Shown here piece after piece: positions 11,806 through 24,887 of a DNA stretch of 64,000 nucleotides; the first letter of the stretch is position 1, and each line of letters starts with the position of its first letter. Both the position numbers and the translations under genes were made by a program. The notes beneath the pieces were generated by a model, which made no database searches, was not told the DNA's origin, and saw only the letters and a program-made list of their open reading frames with translations. The stretch comes from Hepsetus odoe (lineage: Eukaryota > Chordata > Actinopteri > Characiformes > Hepsetidae): assembly GCA_017165825.1 (NCBI GenBank), contig CM029386.1, positions 10,137,951-10,201,950 of the forward strand, read 5' to 3'.

Positions 11806-12010
11806 AATTCAATTCAATTCAATTTATTCTTATATAGCGCCTTTTACAACACAGTTGCCCCAAGGCACTTTACAATGGTGGTGGATGGTGGAACAGGTTA
11901 CAGTGATAGATGTTAAAGTTGGACAACTACGAAGGAGTGGAACCAAAAACTCCACTATGTGGAGAAAAAAAACCTCTGAGGGTCCAAGGTCAACTGGCTA
12001 CCCAACCCCC
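11806..12010 (-). mobile_element. Interspersed repeat 3' end with (TTGAA)n tail
   Basis: Read on the minus strand, the segment ends in a tail of TTGAA units preceded by GGCGCTATATAAGAATAAA. This structure, a short tandem-repeat tail without poly-A, is typical of L2/CR1-like LINE or LINE-tailed SINE 3' ends in fish. The inner limit near 12010 is a guess. Confidence 0.6.
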
Positions 12011-12529
12011 TTGGACATACTAACATATATCAGACCATATAAGGTTGCCACCAGGCCTTATAATAAAATGGCCAACATTCTCACACAAAACGTAGATTTT
12101 TAAGTGTATTAAATTTAGTGTTGGTCATGTCATACGCTATAGAAAAAAGAGATAAAAAGGTCAGATGGGTATTCAAAGTTTGTGTGTATATGCGTGTGAG
12201 AGTATGGGTGCGTGGGTGCACATGGGCCTTTGAGTAGAGGAATAGAAGTAGCCACAAAATATTTAAAAAACCCTGAGGATACTGATGTATACGTGTGCGT
12301 GTGTGTTTGTGTGGACAGGAAATGGAGATTAGTAATGTGAAATGAAGTGACTCAATTTTTTGCCAGTTTGAATTTCAGTTTAAGTATTTTCAAGCACTTT
12401 TATGAAAACTAAAACTTAAATATATTTTCTTTTTACAAGCAAGCACATTATCAGGTTTTTCTCTGTTTATATTTTCTCTGAATGTCAATGGGCAGTTAGT
12501 ATGTCAAATATTTAAAAGTGGGTGGAATA

Positions 12530-12605
12530 ATTCAATTCAATTCAATTTATTCTTGTATAGCGCCTTTTACAACAAAGTTGCCCCAAGGCACTTTACATTG
12601 ATGTT
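12530..12605 (-). mobile_element. Second copy of the (TTGAA)n-tailed repeat
   Basis: About 75 bp nearly matching 11810-11873 (CAATTTATTCTTGTATAGCGCC, AAGGCACTTTACA), in the same orientation and 720 bp away. It is severely truncated. Confidence 0.65.
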
Positions 12606-15228
12606 CATAGAGATTGTGCTGAAATAACTCAGTCTGTAATTTTGTAAACTTGTTGTGGTTTACTCCGTTGTGTATTCCTGTGTTTATGGAGAATCCTTTG
12701 AATGCTTTGAGTTGTGTAAAATTAATGGACGTTCCCATCACTAATATATGCAGATTTAAAAAAAAATGTCACTCAGTGACTACGTACTAGACAGTGTCTC
12801 TTGTAATACAGTGTAATAGATCAGCACCTCCAAAGGATATCTTTGTGTTTATTTTAAGACAGCATCTATAGCCTTCATTAGAGGAGTACCAGATTCTAGC
12901 ATGGCTAAATCCAGACCATTCATTTTCTTAACAGGATTTGGATCTCTATGTCATGTTGTTCATCAAACATGAATGGTGCTTCAAGACTGGAGTGTAAATA
13001 AGCTTCCAGCTGTTATACAGAACATGGCAAGATCTTTAAAATTAGCATTTAGAGGAAAGGTGCAAGCCACTGTGTATATATGTATATATTACAAACAAGG
13101 TTTAATCAATTACTAATGTATTGAATAATAAACCTAAGTTATCCTCATGCTTTTGCTGGGATCTTAATTTAGTAAAAAGCATGAAAGAAATAACTCACTA
13201 CACACCCTACACAGACATAAACACACCCTGCCACTGGCAAGGGACTCTACAGACACATACTTCGAGTCTTATGACTAGCATTCAGGGGAACCGTAGGAAA
13301 TTCAATTGGACCCAATATCAAACAGAGAGAGACCTCGTGAGAGGGATTACATCTCCAGCAGCAACACACTGGAGGCAATAAGTAGCTATGTTTTAACCCA
13401 CTCCTATTCAACATTGCATTCTGATTCCAGGTCAGTTTTTAGAGATTCATAATTGCAAATTAATAGCTGAGTGCCAAGTCTCATTCAGGATCCTAATGGG
13501 AAAACATTTTTCATAAATGATGCTCTCACATTACACATCTCACATGATACACTTAAAAACCCCAGTTATGCAAACATTGTGCTCAGTATTCCCATTGTGA
13601 CTTTGACTTAACACTTATGTGAACATATCAACTGTGGTCCACTTGTTTTGCCTTGACTTTTACTATGATCTTAAAAAGTTAGATATGAGGGGTCAGCATG
13701 TATGTGTCTACAGTACCTGAGCTATTAATCCTCAGAAGTTGTTATAGTATTTCATGTACTATTCAAATAATCTTTTATGTTTTATTTGTTCTGACCGGGT
13801 CTGAGACTGTATTTCTGATCGTTATTTCATTCTGAGAGTCAAGTAAAGCACAACAAAAAATACATTTCTGTGCAAAACTAAATTCTACACACTTATCTTA
13901 AGTAAGCTTGACTATTTTGAGGTAATTCAAAATACTAAGTTAAAAATGATAAAACACAGACTGTTATACTGTTAACAATAATGATCTATAAAACTAATAA
14001 ATGTTGTTAACAAGTTATTAGAAATCATCATGCTCTTCATGGGATTTAAACAGTATGTTCTCTGGACCATATCTTTACAGCCTGCCAAAACACACTGTGT
14101 TCAATATGCAATATGAAGTGTGGAAATTTCAATTCCATTACAAAAAAAACTTGAAACAGTAACTTAGTTACAGTTAATATGTTGGGTCCAATTGCATTTA
14201 TTTAGCATGCTTTTATTGTGATTTTGTAACATGATAATGTTTTGATCACTTCTTTTTTGAAAGGTTGAACATGGAGACAGGTTTTAAGTGTGGGAGCCAT
14301 TTTATTTTATTTTTATTTGAAGCCATTTTTTTTATTTAAAGTTCAGTTGTGTTTAATAAGACCACCCTTTTAGAAGGAAATGTCATTTTACAGCAGCAGA
14401 AAATGAAACTGGAATTTTTATATCGAAGCCAACCTTTGGGGGAACTTTTTAACATAGTCAGTAATTGCACTGAACCTAGAAACATTCATATCTTTATAGC
14501 TCCATACTGTAAAATGTGGAGCAGAACTTATTGAACGTATTCAGATATACTGTTTTGTGTTTTAACTAAACAAGTTTACTTTACCTATTTATTTCAGGCT
14601 TTAAAGAAACCTTTAATTATTTTGCTTTTGTTTGAACAGATGGATCTAGTAGACCATAATCTCACCAAGCATCAAGGCAAGGCTATGTCATGCACTACTA
14701 TGACACTTCCCATTTATGTTAATATTCTACAGTTGTATAGTAACATTATCAAAATACTTGTAAATCTTTAACCTTTCATATCACAAATGGGATTATCCTA
14801 ATTATCCTAAGCCATTTCTAAAAATAATTTTTGTTTAAAATCCCAATTTATTTGTTATATGTTTCTATCACACTTATTGTAACTCCATTAAATAAATATT
14901 TATTGTTATTTTTAGAATATTGCTGTTAATGCTTTGATTTTCTCAATTATTTATTTTCACTTTTTTCAGAGGTGCTACTAATAAAAGCAGATGTGTTAGG
15001 ATGTGAATCTAGAGTGTATGCATATGTTAATATGACTGTGCATGTGTGTGTGTGTGTGTTTAAGCAGAACACATAAGCATGATAACACGTATTGCACTTA
15101 ATCAGCTGAATTCCTTAACTTGCTGAGGTGATATTTGTATATTAATGTGGAAATGATTTACCACAATAAAATCAGTCAAACTCAGATTATCACTGTTTAT
15201 TACCAATGGCCTAGATGGGTATGAATAA

Positions 15229-15280
15229 GTGTGTGTGTGTGTGTATGTGTATGTGTGTGTGTGTGTGCTTGTGTGTATAT
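15229..15280. repeat. (GT)n microsatellite
   Basis: Interrupted GT/GTAT dinucleotide repeat of about 50 bp. Confidence 0.9.
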
Positions 15281-15794
15281 AATTGAGCTACTGTTTGTAC
15301 ATAGCCGAGTGAGTCTGGGTGGAAGTTAGATTGTCTGAGTGAGATTACAGACATTCTGTGTGTTCTCAACACAGAGGATAAAGTCCTGACCCTGAAGCAT
15401 GTGCAGGTCCCAGTTTCCACTGCACAACATCACTTAACCTTTACAAGTCCATGAATGCTTTCCATTTGCTATATTATTCACATGTAGTTATGTAATCGCA
15501 TCAGCCATTGTTGTAACTTATAAGTTGTGATTAATCATAGCTGTCTTGTTTACTCAAATTAGACATAACTTTGATTGCAAACTCTAACCCCCTGCTCTTC
15601 TGGCAACGTTTTAATATTTTATAACCTTGAAGGATGTATTTTTAAAGAAATGATATCTGAGTAACAAACAATGAGCTTTTCACTTAATTACGTGGGTCTT
15701 CAAGTGAACATGCTCATAATGCATTAGCATGAAAAAGGATTAATTCCATATGCTTGCATATGTTTCCAAATTCGTATGTATTACAGAAATATGA

Positions 15795-17080
15795 TATTCA
15801 TCAGTCATGTGAAAAAAATAGAATACCTTATGAAAGCCTGTGTGTTTTTGTAACATTCTTGGACATATGGATATTTAATCTAAATAAAAAAAATACTAGG
15901 AGATTCAAGTAATATAACTATCTTCTGTAAAATGTAATGCTACAAAAATGTGATTTCTAGTGAGGAATAAATTAAGACACCCTCACCTTTATTCCCAATT
16001 AAAAAGGCTCAAATAATGCATGGGTATAGCACTTCAGTTGCACATGATTAGAACACCGGTACTTAGCAGTACTGAAGGAGGTTTGCCCCATTTAAACCTC
16101 AGACATTTAGTATGGTGTACTCCTGACTGTTCAGGTGAGAGTGAACACCATGGTGAGATCAAAAGAGCTGCCTGAGGCCTTCAGAAAGAAGATTGTAGCA
16201 GCTTATAAGTCTGGTAAGGGATTTAAAAAATCTCAAAAGAATTTGCAATCAGCCATTCCACTGTCTGGAAAGTCTACTTCCAAAACAACTGCCAACATGC
16301 CCAGATCTGGCCGTCCAAACAAGTTCACCCTGAGAGCAAACCGCAAGATACTAAAAGAAGTCTCCAAAAACCCCAAAATGTCATCACGGGACCTACATCA
16401 GACTCTTGCTACTGTTGATGTGAAAGTACATGCCTCTGCAATTAGAAAGAGACTGCACAACATTAACTTGCATAAGAGGTGTGCAAGGAGGAAACCTTTG
16501 CTTTCTAAGAGAAACATCAAGGGCAGACTGAAGTTTGCCAGAGAGAACATAGACTAAGACCAGGACTGGAATAATGTTCTTTGGACAGATGAGTCTAACA
16601 CTGAATTATGTGAACACCAGAACAGAGGACATATCTGGGGTAAACCAAATACAGCATTCCAGGAAAGGAACCTCATACCAACTGTGAAGCATGGAGGTGG
16701 AAGTGTCATCGTTTGGAGATGCTTTGCTGCAGCAGGACCTGGCCAGCTCACCATCATAGAATCCACCATGAATTCTACCGTGTATCGGAGGGTGCTTGAG
16801 GAACATGTGAGACCATCTGTAAAAACATTAAAGCTGACGTGGAACTGTACCCTGCAATATGACAATGACCCAAAACATACCAGTAAATCCACCAAGGACT
16901 GGTTCAAATTAAGAAATGGAGAGTCCTGTAGGGGCTGAGTCAAAGCCCAGATCTTAATCCTATTGAGATACTGTGGGGGAACTCAAAACGGGTTGTACAT
17001 GCAAGAACCCCCTCAAACATCTCATGGTTTAAAGAATTCTGTACTGAGGAGTGGGGCAGACTTTCCTCAGCCACTGTCTA
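15795..17080 (+). mobile_element. Tc1-like transposon with long transposase relic
   Basis: This is the best-preserved transposase in the window. The frame opens at 16135; VRSKELPEAFRKKIVAAYKS is the N-terminal helix-turn-helix DNA-binding region. A stop codon at 16555-16557, one base change from a Lys codon, interrupts it. The same frame then continues through WTDES (first catalytic Asp, about 16588) and YDNDPKHT (second Asp, about 16860). A frameshift near 16915-16938 separates the third block, SQSPDLNPIEILWG, with the catalytic Glu. Part of the N-terminal domain near residue 47 seems deleted. The left terminal region appears to start about 15795; the right inverted repeat is missing. Confidence 0.85.
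16135..16938 (+). pseudogene. Tc1-family transposase, broken
   Basis: DDE-superfamily (DD34E) transposase pseudogene inside the element above. Its 267 codons carry one internal stop (TAA at 16555) and end at a premature TGA (16936-16938) caused by a frameshift before the catalytic Glu block. The paired-like N-terminal DNA-binding half is 140 codons long; Tc1 transposases are usually about 340 residues. It cannot make an active enzyme. Confidence 0.85.
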
Positions 17081-17345
17081 AACAAGAACAAGAAGGGACT
17101 CATCACAGATCCTAAACTGAATCCCACATTTAAATGGATCCATCACTACTACTGCAGACCTCACCATTGTCACACTGCCCTCATACATATCCTGTACCAC
17201 TCTCACATACTTCTCTGCCCCACCTGACTTCCTCAATTGTTCTCTTCTCTGCCGCATATCTAGGCATGCCATATTCTTTCTCCAAGTCCACAAAGACACA
17301 ATGTAACTCCTTCTGCTCTTCTCTGTATTTCCCCACATAAAGCTC
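17081..17345 (-). mobile_element. RTE-like LINE reverse transcriptase fragment
   Basis: Minus-strand translation in two adjoining frames gives CVFVDLEKEYG, equivalent to the FxDLEKAYD reverse-transcriptase block, and EKYVRVVQDMYEGSVT, a block typical of RTE-type LINEs. A frameshift lies between them. The fragment directly abuts the truncated Tc1 element on its left. Confidence 0.8.
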
Positions 17346-20109
17346 AGAAATATTTATCTAAAAGCCACATACTTTAAAGGAGTACTTCTTTTCCAATTCA
17401 CATGCATGTCTTTTAACACTTTATCTACCACCAAGAAATGGGTGTTTTGGTGTTTCCCTTTTAAAAAGATTGTCTGGAAGAAACATTGTCATGATTTTGT
17501 GATTGTTTCTGGTACTTAAACATAAACAAGCCTTAAAAGCTGAATGTACTCTACTGTGCCTTTGAGCCATCCCTAATTTGACCTAAATATGAACCACTCA
17601 AACAGAGCAAAGCCATCTAACTTAAGGCATGAAGCAGTAAAGAAACAGGTTCAGACAACTTCAGATAATCAGGCTGGTGAATAGTAAATTGGTGATACTG
17701 AATGCTGAAGGATAGGACCTTAATTTGGACACCGTGTATCTTTAGGCACTTTGCAGCTCTTTGGTCTCTTTGTACTATGCAAGACAGCAGCAATTTTGGA
17801 GCTGTCCACTTCTTCAGAAATCACAACCCCTATTCTACCCCATCTGCTAAGAGAGCCAATGAAATCAGGAGTCATTAACATACAAAATCAACAGGATCAG
17901 CATCCAGAAAATATATTGCTGTTCAGTAAATTACTTTATTTATTTATTATTTGACAGAGGATAGAAAACTGCATTCAACTAAAAGAAAATTAAAATATGA
18001 CTCTGCACACACACATTGCTTATTGCTGCCCCAATTTGGCCCATTAGGGAATTCTCTTTTGTTTTTTAGCCATAGGCACTACAACTAAAAGTTAAATTTA
18101 TGTTAATCAGCATATGTGACTAATAAACTAATGTATAAACAAACAAATAAATGGATGGACCAACACTGAAAAGTATTTTTTAAAAAATGTGCCCCTGCGT
18201 TAATAAGATCTGGTGGAAGATTTTCCACTGTTGCAAGATTTGCAAGGTTAAATAAGACTTGGCCTTTAGCCAAGCCACTAAAACCATATCCAATCGCATA
18301 ATGCAGAGAATGGCATCATGGGAGATGCAGTAGCAATCCCAAATAAGGACATAGGAGTATGGCAACCGGTTAAGTTAGGTAATGGAATACAAAAGGCCCG
18401 ATTCAAGGATGAAAAGCTGAGCTCTAAATATCCAGTATAGGGTTTTATTTTCTCTGTGCGATGTGCAAATATATTGCACATTTTATGTTTTGGGCTGCCT
18501 TCTGCTCTCTGTGCTGTGATCCAGCTTTGAAGAGAGCGCCACACAGCTGTGTCTGTAGCTACCATTTGATACGGGTTGCCTTAAGCCGCATTAGAGGGTC
18601 CTCTCTAAACCCTAGCTGCTGCCTATCAAATGAGCTACATCTTGACTTGGCAACAGTTGCACCTTTATGCCACACTGACAGATTTCACCAGGCTCTGTTT
18701 TCTGTAATGTCTAGGTTAAAACAGTACGTGCTTTCTTGTCTCTCCTGTGCTTTATAATGCATAATTCAAGGCAGATGGTAAGTGTAAACATAACTTATTT
18801 ACAGACAGTGAGGAAGATCCCTGAATGTTGAAAGCCACAGAGAGTTCACACATGACTAGTGGTATTGCAGTACACTATTACACTCTGCCCCTGCAACACC
18901 AAGCTTTTATCAAACTCAAATCATACCTAAACATCTCCACATCTATATGCAACAAAAGTCCTGGTGATCTCTGTGACCAAAGGGAAAAGATGCAATAAGA
19001 GAGGTCCTGAGTTACTCAAAGAAGTTTAAAAAATATCAAGTTGTCAAATTAGGCCTGTAAATGGAGCCTTAGGAGGTGCGTGTGTTATAAGCAGGCTTCA
19101 AACATCAGCTCCACTGGCACTTTGGTTCCAAAATAGCAGCATAATCATCAGCTGCTTAGCCGAAGCATGGCAGATTGAATGAAAGGGTCTACACACTTAC
19201 TTCATTGTATGTGTAGGGACAAGAACAAGAGGACATTCTTTTTACACAAATCTTACCATTTGTACAGGGCAAACCAATGAAACCCAATGATGAACGGATC
19301 ACAAGGGGAAATGTAATCAGACTCTGTCTCCACCGGGTCTGACATGCAGATTACCTCAAAGTAGTTTTTTGCATCAATACTATCATGAAAGGGTTTTTTA
19401 AATATATTAATGCCATGTCTTTTCCCAGTTTAATTCCAGCCTGTCACCCGTTAGTGTTCTCTTTTCACACTATAAAGCCTTTCAGAAATGCTATGCAAGA
19501 GCCCTGCATCCAAAAAAAGAGAAAATTCTTACTTTTATCACCACTATTCAATTATACTTGTTACTAATACTTTTTGAACACCTATGCTGTGCTGTTCATG
19601 TTGTGCAGAGGTTTTATGAGTGATACTCAGATATTAGATTGTACAAGAGCTAAAATGTGACATTGTTTTTCTTAGAGCAAAGCGGTTTTGTCAGATGCTT
19701 TGGACCAATTATTTGTTAATGTTTACCGTGAAATGTTCATGTTCACCATAGCTGCCTTTTTGTGCAAGGCTGATATCTCTCCAGCACTGAGGGCACTCAT
19801 CCACGATTTTATCTTATCTATGCTGTGTAAAATAAGCATGAAACTAATGTAGTATAATCATATAACTCTGCACATGAGAGATTTTTTTGCATGAAATAAA
19901 TCAATAAATGCTGCTTTCTAAGTAATACTAGATCATTAAATGCTGACCTTTGCCATATGACACATATCAAATGTAAAGAGTAGTGAAGCAATTTTTTACA
20001 TTTAATGCAGCAAAAATCTAGCTCCAGGTACCTGGATCTTTATCTATCACTTCTTTAAAAAAAAAAAAAAAAAGATAAATTCGTATTCATGTTCATTTGA
20101 ACATTTAAC

Positions 20110-20250
20110 TAGCTTTTGTCTCCGATAGGCTGGCAACCTGTCCAGGGTGTGTCCCCGTCCTTCGCCTTGTGTGAGCTGGGATGGACTCACGCCCCCCACC
20201 CACAACCCTAATTAGGACAAGCGGTCCAGAATATGACAGAAAATGAACTA
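20110..20250 (+). repeat. Interspersed repeat, 3' part
   Basis: CGATAGGCTGGCAACCTGTC, then the CCAGGGTGTGTCCCCGTCC block, and an end region AGGACAAGCGGTCCAGAATA, then GACAGAAAATGAA. The first part shares sequence, in inverted order, with the SINE at 63173-63417 and the fragment at 46345-46400. It is probably the tail of a widespread fish SINE. Confidence 0.6.
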
Positions 20251-21600
20251 GCTTTTGCTATCTTACTTACTATTACTAGTTGTACTTTTACTCAAATTAA
20301 ATTGTTTTACACATTATTGTTACAGTCATCGTTTTGTTTGATTGATTTGATTGATTTTGTTTGATATTTTACTATTTTTATTTGAATACCCTACAACTCT
20401 TCCTGTTTTCAGTTCGCTGGACCTTGAGTTGCATTCTGAATGTTAGAATGGTTCTACATAAATTAGTTTTTATATGTTACTGTTGTTGTTATTATTATTA
20501 CTACAAGATACTATTATAAAAAAATTCCTCCAAATAATTATACCAATTTTATGGGTTTTTATTCCCTTTATGTTTTTACTGGGGCAAAAGATGTTGATAA
20601 CATGCAGCAGACATATACCATTATAGATGATGTGCAAAATTAGCTTGTATTCATTTTTACCACTTGCCACCTGCTGCATGCAACTTTATTTTTTAATATG
20701 CTTTATGTCATTGTAAAGTCATACTATTTGTCATTGGAACAGTGTCATTTTCTCAGCTGGATAACCCTTTTTCAAAGGAAAATTCCCATACGTGAACTTA
20801 ATGCCCAGCATATTGTATTTTGTTAGTAGAGAATATATTTTTGATTATTTTAGAATTATTTTAGCTGACATCTGTTAAAAGATTCCTATTTCAGTAAATA
20901 CTGTTGCCATGATAAATGATACAGCATTGCTAATTTTTCAATTCATATTCATTGTTCAATGAGATGCTACTTAAACATGCCAAATCGTATATAAGTTTTA
21001 AATAGTTTGGCTATAAAAAGTCAGTATTTAACATCCTCCTTTCCTAACTATACTAACTCAACTTTTTGGGGAATTTTTAATTTGACTATTTATTCATTTA
21101 AAAAAAAAAATAGAACCTCTTTGCTCTGCAGCCCAAATTATGTAACTGCAAATTAGCAATGTGTGTCAGATAATCAAATCTTAATCGCTTTCACTTATAA
21201 GAAGCAATTTATACTAGTTAAAGTGATTAAGGAAGTTAAAAACCTAAACAGTTACCCTAACTTGAACCCCAGGTAACAAGTCTGGGAATGCTAACCATAA
21301 ACATATAAGTATAACCCTTTTAATTTTCAACTGATTTCTCCGTGCCAGCCAGGGGTTTCACATAGTACAGAACTTATCTCTGCTTTTATGTAGCACATAT
21401 TTGCCCTTAACATACTGATAACCAATTTCAGTTATCTTAAAAACATCTACTGACTGCAATGTTCACCAACCATGGTACAGCAGCTAAGTGCCTAACTCAT
21501 GCGCTCCAATACATTTGCACCCAGTAAAGCCTGGTGAAGCGTGAGGGTGGCCCACTCAGCTGTCCTAGCTGCAGTCTGACCTTGCGGGGGGCTGACTCAC

Positions 21601-21715
21601 CTTCCTTGTGGGCTGTATACTGTGACGTCTCCTGGGTAGCTCCAGCGATGGTGGACCAGCAAAGCAACATGAACAGGAGCCGAAGCATTGCTCCTCAATC
21701 ACTAGTCCAGCAGCT
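21601..21715 (-). CDS. prlr: Receptor exon 2: 5' UTR end, start codon and signal peptide
   Basis: The acceptor CTTTCATAG opens the exon at 21715 and the donor GGAAG|GTGAGT closes it at 21601. The first 27 bases (21689-21715) are 5' UTR; the ATG is at 21688-21686, and GGAGCA directly precedes it. The 29 complete codons start MLRLLFMLLCWSTIAGA, a typical signal peptide with cleavage likely after about residue 17, followed by a short polar N-terminus that leads into D1. The exon exits in phase 1, matching exon 3. I chose this ATG because it begins the hydrophobic segment and because the splice phase fits. Family members also place the signal peptide in a separate exon that starts in the 5' UTR. 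Confidence 0.85.
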
Positions 21716-22424
21716 CTATGAAAGAAAAGTCAGTACAGATGAGTGATACAGTTAGACAACCTACAGTTATATCAACCTTTTTTCATATATAACATATTTT
21801 TGTTATGTAAAAATAACTTAATATATTCAAAAATAAAAAACCAAACTAAAAGGAAGAATCTAACTATAAAATAAAAAAGAAATTCTGCTTACCCTAGGTA
21901 TAGTCAATCTGCAGTGGCATTTTAGTTCTAAACATTACTTACCAATTTAAAACTGTGGCTGTGGAAAACACTAGAGCTCATGCAAACAGTCACATTTTTT
22001 TTCTGCAACCAGCTCTTCATTAAAGTACAACAGTCATGTAGATGTGGTTTAGGAACCAGTATGACTTACTATGAGCAATAAAAATAACAAAATTTCAGAT
22101 GGGGCTCCATTATCATAATGAAGATCTGGAAAAGGCTTGAGCAAGCTGAAGATCATTTTGGTGAGACATTTTTACTGAAACAATTTGGGAAATTTGGAAG
22201 GCCGTAGCCTGCAGCTGTACTCCAAACATGTCTTGGTTAATTAACCATATCTGGAATAAGTTGAACATTGCATAAATTAGATTTTTAATTAAACTGTTCC
22301 TTTAATGCGTTATATCAAAGAACTGGAACAAGTTACCTTGCACCAACAGACAAACTATGCCTGAAGCCGCCTTCATAAAAATGTGCTAACATATCCTGGC
22401 TAACATGACTAACTGCTAATAAGC

Positions 22425-22449
22425 AGAGAGAGAGAGAGAGAGAGAGAGA
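22425..22449. repeat. (AG)n microsatellite
   Basis: About 12 perfect AG units. Confidence 0.95.
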
Positions 22450-23236
22450 AAAGAATGAAAGAGCACTGTTCTAATATGACGCACCATCTGAGGCAGTCAT
22501 GGGGCAGATCACAGGACAAGTGTGTCAGTCCCCTCTAGACATAGTCATTAAGTCACACATAAACACATAGACCAATACACACATTCCCAAACAAGCACAA
22601 ATGCACCAAGCACACAAATTTGAACTAGAATTGGCATAATACTGCCTTTTCTTTTCTGACACCAATAGCTAGTATTGGATCAATGCCATTTTCACTCCAG
22701 AGCTGTTTCCAAAACTAAGTGCAATATGACCAAAACCCAGTCCCAGATAAGCAGAAAGGAGAAGAAAAATAAATGAAATACTAATAAATGAATGGTACAA
22801 TATGAAACTTTCACACATCTGATGTTGAAAAACAGTGGTCTGGGGTCTGCTTTAGGCAAACCCTAGTACAGCCCACATAATATGTGCTAAAAAGCTACCT
22901 GCCCCTGTTGAGCAGGACTGGTCCTTGTTGTCTGTTACTATTTCAGATATTGCAATGGTGGGAAAGGAGATTAGAAAGTAGTGCAAGCACTTGCACTGTA
23001 TTTATCATGAAAAATTTGAATCTCGGGCTGTCCTATATGTCTTAAAAAAGTATAATGGGTTCTTCATATGCTTCTTCCTCCATAAGGACATGACATACAT
23101 TTATTCATCTCTATACACCAAACATCACAGTAATAAAGGTGGCAGTAGTGTCAATCTCTTTCCATTTACTGTTGATGCGTGGCTGTGTGCAATAAGGGGA
23201 AACAGATTAAGTGAATCAGTGTCCAAATGAGATTTA

Positions 23237-23285
23237 GTATTCATCATTGTCAACATTGTCAACAGTATTCATCATTGTCAACATT
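23237..23285. repeat. 28-bp tandem duplication
   Basis: AGTATTCATCATTGTCAACA, followed by TTGTCAAC, is repeated once almost completely. Short local duplication. Confidence 0.8.
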
Positions 23286-24887
23286 AGCCACAAACCCTAG
23301 AGACACGAACTGAGGAATCTTGTACAAAAAAATAAAAACAGGTTAAAGCAGGTTAGTTTTACGAAATTTCCGAAATCCTGTAAACCAACATTTCTGCTTT
23401 GAGTGTGGTTGTGTGTGAGAGAGAAAACACCAGAAACAGAGTGTATTGTTGCAGGTGGGACAAGTGTGGCTAACTGTAAAGTCTTATGGAAGCTGGCTTA
23501 GAAGGGGTGGTCTCAGCAAAGCTAAGAAGAACTTTAGCCTGCTGGTCTCCAACAAAAATGTATAGTCACAGTGGCTTCAAGCAACATTTATGCCATGCTC
23601 CACTGACATACACATGAACAAAGCTTGCACAAAGCAAAGGCACTGGCCACAACATATGAGGGTATTAGTAATTTTTAATGAACAGATAACTGAAACTTAT
23701 TAATTAGCACTAAGAGCTGGACCATGTAAAATGCTTAATGGCAAAAAAAAGTTTTGCTTGCATTATGGATGGCAGTTTGAGAGTATGAGAGTAATTTGAA
23801 AATTTGAAAATTTTAAAGAGCTACTGAACAAGCCTAAAAATATACATTATTAAAGAAAACATGGCTTTAAAAATGAACTTACTGTGGAAAAAATGATAAG
23901 TAAATTATAATTAGTGGCTGCAGTGAGGTCATTTAAGTCACGTTTGGGACAGAGTACAGTGGACATATGTTCCACAAAAGCTCTGTTTATCTTCTGCAGT
24001 TTGAGCTGCGGGCCTGCCTTGTGAGACTCTGGTATTCCGTTGTGCCGAGAGGCTTAAGAGCTTAAAAAGAACAGTAAGAATGACAAGAGATTTGGCCTCT
24101 GTAACGCTCTGCACTGCTATTGTCATTAGATTATGCAGACATGATGGATAATCTCCTTGTCTGTTCGTTCTGGTCATTAATGGAGAAATCTTCTAATCCT
24201 AGCTGGAGCTCTGAAGTGGGGGACCATGCCATTACTTCCAGCTTTTCTCACCCTGCAAGATCCTACCACTGACAGAGATAACTTCCTTCTGATGGTCTTT
24301 ATCTGTCCTGCTGTTCACTTTCTCCCCCAGCCACCCCTCCAAACACACTCACATTCTTGCTGCCTATCAGATTATGAACAAGCTGCTGATCTTTGTCTCT
24401 AAGCTAAATGCCTGATCTTGACTAAGATGCAATAAATTGCCTCGACAGGCAATGCCAAAGGGAGGTACACACTGGCCTGAGATCACTTATAGCCTTTCCA
24501 AAAAAACAGCCCAGAGCACCACAGATAATCCAGATATGTGTTGTTTTAGGGTAAGAAATCTCTAAGGTTGAAAGCCTAGCAGCCACCTGACTACATTCTT
24601 AAAATAAAAGTGGCAAAAAGGGTTTTTGAGGTGATGCCATAGACAGGTTTTCAGCTATGGTTCCCCTAGTGAGCTGTAGTAGTCATATTATCAGTTCTTT
24701 TCACCTCTAAACTTTACTACAATATAGAGGGATTTAAATGTTTTTAAATATGGCTGACATTGCTAAATGTAAATTTAATGTTCCCCTCAGGGAGAGGTTG
24801 GTGTCATTTTTTTTATAGAATTAGCATCTTTTATCCATCCTGTTATTTCTTATTATTTTGAGAGGATTTCAGTTTATCATTATCACC

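Larger units (their letters stand above)
9719..21600. other. Receptor intron 2
   Basis: About 11.9 kb between the signal-peptide exon and the first D1 exon. It contains a SINE (10421-10624), two interspersed-repeat 3' ends (11806-12010, 12530-12605), a GT microsatellite, a long Tc1 relic (15795-17080), an RTE fragment (17081-17345) and another repeat (20110-20250). The stretches 10.6-11.8, 12.6-15.2, 17.4-20.1 and 20.3-21.6 kb show no convincing gene or RNA. Confidence 0.6.

Noticed and set aside
16684..16943. Separate open frames on both strands around 16.6-16.9 kb
   Set aside because: All are parts or antisense shadows of the Tc1 transposase pseudogene.
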